Shown: positions 59,665 to 64,000 of the stretch, one piece after another | Position numbering within the stretch: the stretch's first letter is position 1 | How the letters are laid out: every line of letters begins with the position of its first letter | Source: an uncultured bacterium | GTDB taxonomy: Bacteria; Cyanobacteriota; Vampirovibrionia; Gastranaerophilales; Gastranaerophilaceae | DNA: 64,000 bases | NCBI GenBank assembly: GCA_905216055.1 | Contig: CAJMSH010000001.1 | Location: 62,001 to 126,000, forward strand | Direction of reading: 5' to 3' | Position numbers and translations under genes: made by a program | Notes under the pieces: model-generated | Told to the model about the DNA's origin: nothing | The model's input: only the letters and a program-made list of their open reading frames with translations | Database searches by the model: none

Positions 59665-59678
59665 AAGGAGAATAAAGA

Positions 59679-60917
59679 ATGATTAAAATCGGAACTGCAT
59701 TATTTGAAGCTTGTGAAGAACTTGAAAGAGAAAGAGGAATATCAAAAGACGTTTTGATTTCATCTTTATGCGATGCTATGGTTGCAGCTTACAAAAAACA
59801 CATGCACATTAAAGAAGCTACAAACATTGAAGCTATTTTGGACGAACAATCAGGCGAAATTGGTGTATTCAGAACAAAATTAGTTGTTGATGAAGTTGAA
59901 GATCCTGATACACAAATTACATTGAACGATGCAAAAGAAATCGCAGAAGATGTTGAAGTAGGCGATGAAATTAAAATTGAAGTTACACCTGAACAATTTG
60001 GACGTATCGCAGCTCAATCTGCTAAACAAGTTATAACACAACGTATCAGAGAAGCTGAAAGAAATCTTGTACTTCAAGAATTTATGGAAAAGAAAGGTAC
60101 TTTGACAACAGGTATTATTCAAAGAGTTGAAAACCGCAATGTTATTGTAAATATCGGTAAAATTGATGCAATAATGCCTCAAAAAGAACAAATTCCAGGA
60201 GAATATTACAAGCCTGGTAACAGAATCAGAGTATTTGTATTGAACGTAAAAGAAACAACAAGATTGCCTCAAGTAATTGTTTCTCACGCTCATGCCGAAA
60301 TCGTAAGAGAATTGTTTGAACTTGAAGTTCCGGAAATTGAAGACGGTATTGTTGAAATTAAATCAATTTCACGTGAAGCAGGTTACAGAACAAAAATTGC
60401 AGTATGGTCAAATGACCCTGAAGTTGATAGTGTAGGTGCTTGTATCGGACCTCGTGGTTCAAGAATTCAAACAATTGTTTCAGAATTGAAAAATGAAAAA
60501 ATTGATATCGTAAGATATTCAGAAGATCCTGTTGAATATATTGTTAACGCATTGTCACCGGCAAGAGTCGTATCAGTTGATATTTTGGCGGATGATGAAT
60601 ATGCGCATGAAGCAATGGTTGTTGTTCCGGATGACCAATTGAGCCTTGCAATCGGTAGAGAAGGACAAAATGTTAGACTTGCTCACAAATTAACAGGCTG
60701 GAAAATAGATATCAAGAGCGTATCTCAAATGGAAAAAGCAGAAGCTCAAAATATATCTAACTATGAGGAAACTCCTGAAGAAATAATTGATGACGCTGAA
60801 GAAGAAGTTGATGAACTTCAGCAGGAAATCGAAGAAGAGATGAATCAACAGGCTGTTGATGAAGAAGATTTTCAGGATGACGTATCTGCAGAAGAAACAG
60901 AAGAATCTGAAGAATAA
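59679..60917 (+). CDS. nusA: transcription termination/antitermination factor NusA
   Basis: 412 aa. N-terminal RNA polymerase-binding domain (about 1-130), S1 domain (about 135-205, GIIQRVENRNVIVNIGKIDA), KH1 (about 230-275, TKIAVWSNDPEVDSVGACIG and PRGSRIQTIV) and KH2 (LSLAIGREGQNVRLAHKLTG). It ends in an acidic tail of about 65 residues. The gene is followed by a terminator, so the infB gene common after nusA is not here. AAAGGAG precedes the ATG. Confidence 0.96.
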   Translation: MIKIGTALFEACEELERERGISKDVLISSLCDAMVAAYKKHMHIKEATNIEAILDEQSGEIGVFRTKLVVDEVEDPDTQITLNDAKEIAEDVEVGDEIKIEVTPEQFGRIAAQSAKQVITQRIREAERNLVLQEFMEKKGTLTTGIIQRVENRNVIVNIGKIDAIMPQKEQIPGEYYKPGNRIRVFVLNVKETTRLPQVIVSHAHAEIVRELFELEVPEIEDGIVEIKSISREAGYRTKIAVWSNDPEVDSVGACIGPRGSRIQTIVSELKNEKIDIVRYSEDPVEYIVNALSPARVVSVDILADDEYAHEAMVVVPDDQLSLAIGREGQNVRLAHKLTGWKIDIKSVSQMEKAEAQNISNYEETPEEIIDDAEEEVDELQQEIEEEMNQQAVDEEDFQDDVSAEETEESEE

Positions 60918-60936
60918 AAATAATTAATAAAAATAG

Positions 60937-60966
60937 AAGCTCCGCATTTAAGCGGGGCTTTTTTAT
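60937..60966 (+). terminator. Rho-independent terminator after nusA
   Basis: AAGCTCCGC and GCGGGGCTT (one G-T pair) flank a short A/T loop and TTTTTT follows. Confidence 0.88.
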
Positions 60967-61066
60967 TTTTTTGTAAATTTTTATTAATAGATTTTATAAT
61001 TTTTAAAGTTTTTTGATAAATCTGCCGTAATAAGTTATGTGTGTATAAATTAATTGGAGAACGATA

Positions 61067-62212
61067 ATGGTTGAACGCTTAAATGTGGATTCTGTAAATA
61101 GAGTAAATGTTTCTCGAACAGACAGCGTCAGTACTGGCGGGGCCAATAATAATTCTAAACCTAACAGTGTTTTTACAGCTCAACAAAAAACTCAGTCAGA
61201 GGCTCCAGATAATGCAAAAACAGAAGCTGAAAATTCAGAGTCTAAAAAAGCAGATTCACAGAGTCCGGAGAAGAAATCTGAAGAAAAATCATCTTTGAAT
61301 GAATATACGGATTATACCGTTCAAGAAGGTGAAAGTTTCAGAGGCTTGATTAAACGATCTTTGATTGCCCAAAATAAAGATAAAGAAAATTATGAGCCGA
61401 CAGATGAAGAAATAGAAAAAGCAATAGAAGATTTTAAGGCAAATAATCCTGAAGGTACTGTTAAAACTGCTAAAAACGGAGTTATGTATCTTTTGGCAGG
61501 CGCAAAGGTAAAACTTGCGGGTGGGCTGGAAGATAAAAATAACGGAGCGGAACAGGAAGCAAAATGGTTAGAAAGAGTAAAAGGCGCCCAAGAGGGCAGA
61601 GGGGGAGTTTCAGAAACTTCAGAAGAGCCTAATTTGCGTAAAACATGGGGTAAAGATGTCTATTACGATGAACAAACTAAAACCCATTACAAAAAAAGTG
61701 CAGACGGAAACTATGTAAAAATGGAACCGCACAATGAAGGCGGCAGAATTACTCAGGTAAATAAAGACGGGTCTTACTATGAAAAATTAGTATATACTGA
61801 TGGTAGTGGTTCAAAATCTTGTCTATATAGCTCTGATGGAAAATTAAAGCAGGAAATTGTGCGTGATAAAAACGGCAAGCTTATGGAGGTATATAAATAT
61901 TATAGCAATGGAGTGGCTAAAAGAGTGAGCTTTTATGATCACGGGAAAAATTTTGAACATCGCGAATATTACGAAAATGGTAATGAAAAACGCAAGCTTT
62001 TCTATGGCAATGATGGTTCCTGTTACATGTCTATTGTTTACAATAAAGACGGAAAAGTATTAAGAGAAAGAGATTATAAAACAGGGAGCAGTTATGAATG
62101 TTCCTATTATGATAACGGAAACAAAAAAGAAGAGATCTGGCGCAAAAAAGGAAAAGTTCCGCAGACACGCCATTATCATCCTGACGGTTCCGTTAATACG
62201 CATTATGCATAA
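61067..62212 (+). CDS. LysM-like and MORN-type repeat protein
   Basis: 381 aa. The N-terminal 85 residues are Ser/Asn/Glu-rich. YTVQEGESFRGLIKRSLIAQ (about 86-105) is the start of a LysM-like fold, ending near KNGVMYLLAGAKVKLAG. The C-terminal 170 residues repeat the pattern Y-x-N-G-x-x-x-R/K about every 20-24 residues (MEVYKYYSNGVAKRVSFYDH; REYYENGNEKRKLFY; CSYYDNGNKKEEIW), which is MORN_2-like. No signal peptide. LysM suggests contact with peptidoglycan or a spore-like shell; the protein may be exported by another route. Confidence 0.75.
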   Translation: MVERLNVDSVNRVNVSRTDSVSTGGANNNSKPNSVFTAQQKTQSEAPDNAKTEAENSESKKADSQSPEKKSEEKSSLNEYTDYTVQEGESFRGLIKRSLIAQNKDKENYEPTDEEIEKAIEDFKANNPEGTVKTAKNGVMYLLAGAKVKLAGGLEDKNNGAEQEAKWLERVKGAQEGRGGVSETSEEPNLRKTWGKDVYYDEQTKTHYKKSADGNYVKMEPHNEGGRITQVNKDGSYYEKLVYTDGSGSKSCLYSSDGKLKQEIVRDKNGKLMEVYKYYSNGVAKRVSFYDHGKNFEHREYYENGNEKRKLFYGNDGSCYMSIVYNKDGKVLRERDYKTGSSYECSYYDNGNKKEEIWRKKGKVPQTRHYHPDGSVNTHYA

Positions 62213-62232
62213 CGTTATAAAAATGAATTATC

Positions 62233-62262
62233 AAAAGCTCTTTTTATTAAAAAGAGCTTTTT
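62233..62262 (+). terminator. Rho-independent terminator
   Basis: AAAAGCTCTTTTT and AAAAAGAGCTTTT flank an ATT loop and T's follow. Confidence 0.85.
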
Positions 62263-62270
62263 TAGTCTTG

Positions 62271-62300
62271 TTGACAAAAAATATTGAGCAAATATTATAT
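62271..62300 (+). promoter_or_regulatory. tuf promoter
   Basis: TTGACA (62271-62276) followed after about 18 bases by TTATAT (62295-62300). The leader runs about 60 bases to AAGGAG before ATG 62364. Confidence 0.6.
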
Positions 62301-62363
62301 ATTATATGGCTTAAAATACCAAATTAGTATTGTAGTATAAGTAGAAAAAAGGAGATTAATCTC

Positions 62364-63572
62364 ATGGCTAGAGAAAAGTACGAACGTACCAAACCGCACG
62401 TTAACATCGGTACAATTGGCCACGTTGACCACGGTAAAACAACATTAACAGCAGCTATCACAGCTGTATTGGCTGCTGCAGGACAAGCTGCATTGAAAAA
62501 ATTTGATGAAATCGATGCTGCTCCAGAAGAAAAAGCAAGAGGTATTACTATCTCTACTGCTCACGTAGAATATGAAACAGCTACTAGACACTATGCTCAC
62601 GTTGACTGTCCGGGCCACGCTGACTATGTTAAAAACATGATTACAGGTGCTGCTCAAATGGATGGCGCTATCCTTGTAGTTGCTGCTACTGATGGTGCTA
62701 TGCCTCAAACTCGTGAACACATCTTGTTAGCACGTCAGGTTGGTGTTCCTAACCTAGTTGTATTCTTGAACAAATGTGATATGGTTGATGATCCTGAATT
62801 GTTAGAATTAGTTGAAATGGAAGTTAGAGAACTTCTTTCTTCATACGAATTCGACGGTGACAACATCCCATTCATCCACGGTTCTGCTTTGAAAGCTCTT
62901 GAAGCTGCTCAAGCTAATCCAAAAATCCAACGTGGTGAAGACAAATGGGTTGATAAAATTTGGGAATTGATGGATGCTATTGATACATACTTCCCAACAC
63001 CTGTTCGTGACTTAGACAAACCATTCTTGATGCCTGTTGAAGACGTATTCTCTATCACAGGTCGTGGTACTGTTGCTACAGGCCGTGTAGAACGTGGTGT
63101 TGTTAAAGTTGGTGATGAAGTTGAAATCGTTGGTTTAGGCGAAACTAAGAAAACAACTGTTACTGGTGTTGAAATGTTCAGAAAATCTCTTGACCAAGGT
63201 CAAGCTGGTGATAACATCGGTGCTTTGTTACGTGGTATCGATAAAACTGATATTCAACGTGGTCAAGTACTTGCTAAACCTGGTACAATTCACCCACATA
63301 CAAAATTCACAGCTAACGTTTACGTATTGACTAAAGAAGAAGGTGGACGTCATACTCCATTCTTCCCTGGTTACAGACCTCAGTTCTACATCAGAACTAC
63401 TGACGTAACTGGTTCTATCAAATTTGACGGTCAAATGGTAATGCCTGGTGATAACGTTGTAATGGAAGTTGAACTTATCGCTCCTGTTGCAATCGAAGAA
63501 GGTATGAGATTTGCAATCCGTGAAGGTGGCCACACAGTTGGTGCCGGTGTTGTTGACAAAATTATTGAATAA
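62364..63572 (+). CDS. tuf: elongation factor Tu
   Basis: 402 aa; carries aminoacyl-tRNA to the ribosome. GTPase motifs: G1 GHVDHGKTTL, G2 with RGITISTAHVEY, G3 DCPGHADYVK, G4 NKCDMVDD, G5 GSALKALE. Domain II and III are complete (TGRGTVATGRVERGVVKVGD; PFFPGYRPQFYIRTTDVTG). Codon use is even more uniform than in the neighbours, as expected for a highly expressed gene. It stands alone, not with rpsG/fusA. Confidence 0.98.
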   Translation: MAREKYERTKPHVNIGTIGHVDHGKTTLTAAITAVLAAAGQAALKKFDEIDAAPEEKARGITISTAHVEYETATRHYAHVDCPGHADYVKNMITGAAQMDGAILVVAATDGAMPQTREHILLARQVGVPNLVVFLNKCDMVDDPELLELVEMEVRELLSSYEFDGDNIPFIHGSALKALEAAQANPKIQRGEDKWVDKIWELMDAIDTYFPTPVRDLDKPFLMPVEDVFSITGRGTVATGRVERGVVKVGDEVEIVGLGETKKTTVTGVEMFRKSLDQGQAGDNIGALLRGIDKTDIQRGQVLAKPGTIHPHTKFTANVYVLTKEEGGRHTPFFPGYRPQFYIRTTDVTGSIKFDGQMVMPGDNVVMEVELIAPVAIEEGMRFAIREGGHTVGAGVVDKIIE

Positions 63573-63595
63573 TTTTTGAAACAATATAAAATTTG

Positions 63596-63627
63596 AAAAA
63601 CGAGCTTGGAAACAGGCTCGTTTTTTT
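63596..63627 (+). terminator. Rho-independent terminator after tuf
   Basis: AAAAACGAGC and GCTCGTTTTTTT flank a 10-base loop. Confidence 0.88.
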
Positions 63628-63648
63628 ATATTTTAAATTTGAATACAA

Positions 63649-63677
63649 AAAGGTCTGTCATTTTACAACAGACCTTT
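63649..63677 (-). terminator. terminator of the small minus-strand gene
   Basis: AAAGGTCTGT (63649-63658) and ACAGACCTTT (63668-63677) form a perfect 10-bp stem. On the minus strand the stem is followed by TTTTGTATT. Confidence 0.78.
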
Positions 63678-63744
63678 ACAATTCTTTTCCCCTATAAATT
63701 TTTATTTCCCAAATTTGACCTTGACCTTGATTTTTCCCTAAAAC

Positions 63745-63906
63745 TTATTTTGCGATTTGAAGTGTTTGGAATTTTGTTGCTTCTTTTGTTTTTTGTAAGT
63801 ATTTAACTAATGATTTTGCAACTAATTCTGAACGTTTTTTATTTTCTTTATCTAATATTTCAAAATATTCATCAAGTGATGACATTATGTATTCATTATT
63901 TCCCAT
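63745..63906 (-). CDS. 53-aa hypothetical protein
   Basis: Starts at ATG 63906 with AAAGGGG 9 bases upstream. Sequence features: acidic N-terminal helix (MSSLDEYFEILDKENKKRSE) then a basic, Lys-rich one (LVAKSLVKYLQKTKEATKFQ). Likely two helices. It has its own promoter (63929-63956) and terminator, so it is a separate expressed unit. Unknown function. Confidence 0.65.
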   Translation of the reverse strand: MGNNEYIMSSLDEYFEILDKENKKRSELVAKSLVKYLQKTKEATKFQTLQIAK

Positions 63907-63928
63907 TTTATTTTTCCCCTTTGTACTT

Positions 63929-63956
63929 ATTATAGTATATTTTTTTTAATATTCAA
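63929..63956 (-). promoter_or_regulatory. promoter of the small minus-strand gene
   Basis: On the minus strand TTGAAT (63951-63956) and TATAAT (63929-63934) are separated by 16 bases, and the ATG lies 22 bases after the -10. Confidence 0.6.
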
Positions 63957-64000
63957 ATTCTTTATATTTCTTTAACTGAGAAGAGCATCTAATATTTCTG

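Overview
The window is AT-rich and compactly coded on both strands. The gene content points to a gut-type member of Vampirovibrionia (Candidatus Melainabacteria, probably Gastranaerophilales). My reasons are two prepilin-like proteins with the FTLAEVLIT-IGIIGVVAAMT leader, a partial flagellar gene set (rod proteins, FliI-type ATPase, FliA-type sigma factor), many secreted or envelope proteins without recognisable families, and a Gram-negative-type secretome. The lineage call is family-level recall and was not tested by search.

Layout. 1-9.8 kb is mostly minus strand: a partial dihydropteroate synthase, two Lys/Ala-rich hypotheticals, a YhcC-type radical SAM protein, small zinc-ribbon proteins, cytidine deaminase (plus strand), an S41 carboxy-terminal protease, a secreted HExxH protein, a TPR protein, an FtsB/DivIC-like protein and a secreted hypothetical. 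9.9-24 kb is mainly plus-strand core functions: gltX, rsmH plus an FtsL-like gene, a degenerate HD-GYP protein, gyrB, adk, map, an M16 peptidase homologue without the zinc motif and an OmpA/MotB-like protein, interleaved with minus-strand tmk, a prepilin-like gene and hypotheticals. 24-33 kb holds the FliA-type sigma factor, a CBS/CorC membrane protein, a phosphoesterase, an RqcP-like S4 protein, a prepilin-like gene behind a G10 tract, four flagellar rod genes, a glycosyltransferase and a SnoaL-like protein behind a strong promoter with a palindrome. 33.1-33.7 kb has tRNA-Leu(GAG) bordered by structured repeats that carry tRNA fragments. 33.8-43.8 kb has uvrA, two tandem secreted paralogues, tsf, rpsB, a fliI-type ATPase, a zupT-type transporter and a SPASM radical SAM protein.

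44.4-54.3 kb is a one-directional cassette of podovirus type: LuxR-type HTH, amidase endolysin, beta-propeller tail/stabilisation protein, major capsid protein, membrane protein, scaffold-like protein, adaptor, small terminase, hypothetical, GNAT-like protein, portal, large terminase and a membrane/coiled-coil protein. The particle-building and packaging genes look intact, but no integrase, repressor, replication or tail-fibre gene is visible, and the order differs from P22/T7-type modules. This is the best candidate in the window for an undescribed system: a domesticated phage, a gene-transfer-agent-like particle, or a satellite.

54.3-64 kb holds a 592-aa unknown, cobalamin adenosyltransferase, a coiled-coil protein, rimP-nusA, a LysM/MORN-repeat protein, tuf and a small minus-strand gene. 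Several genes end in clear Rho-independent terminators.
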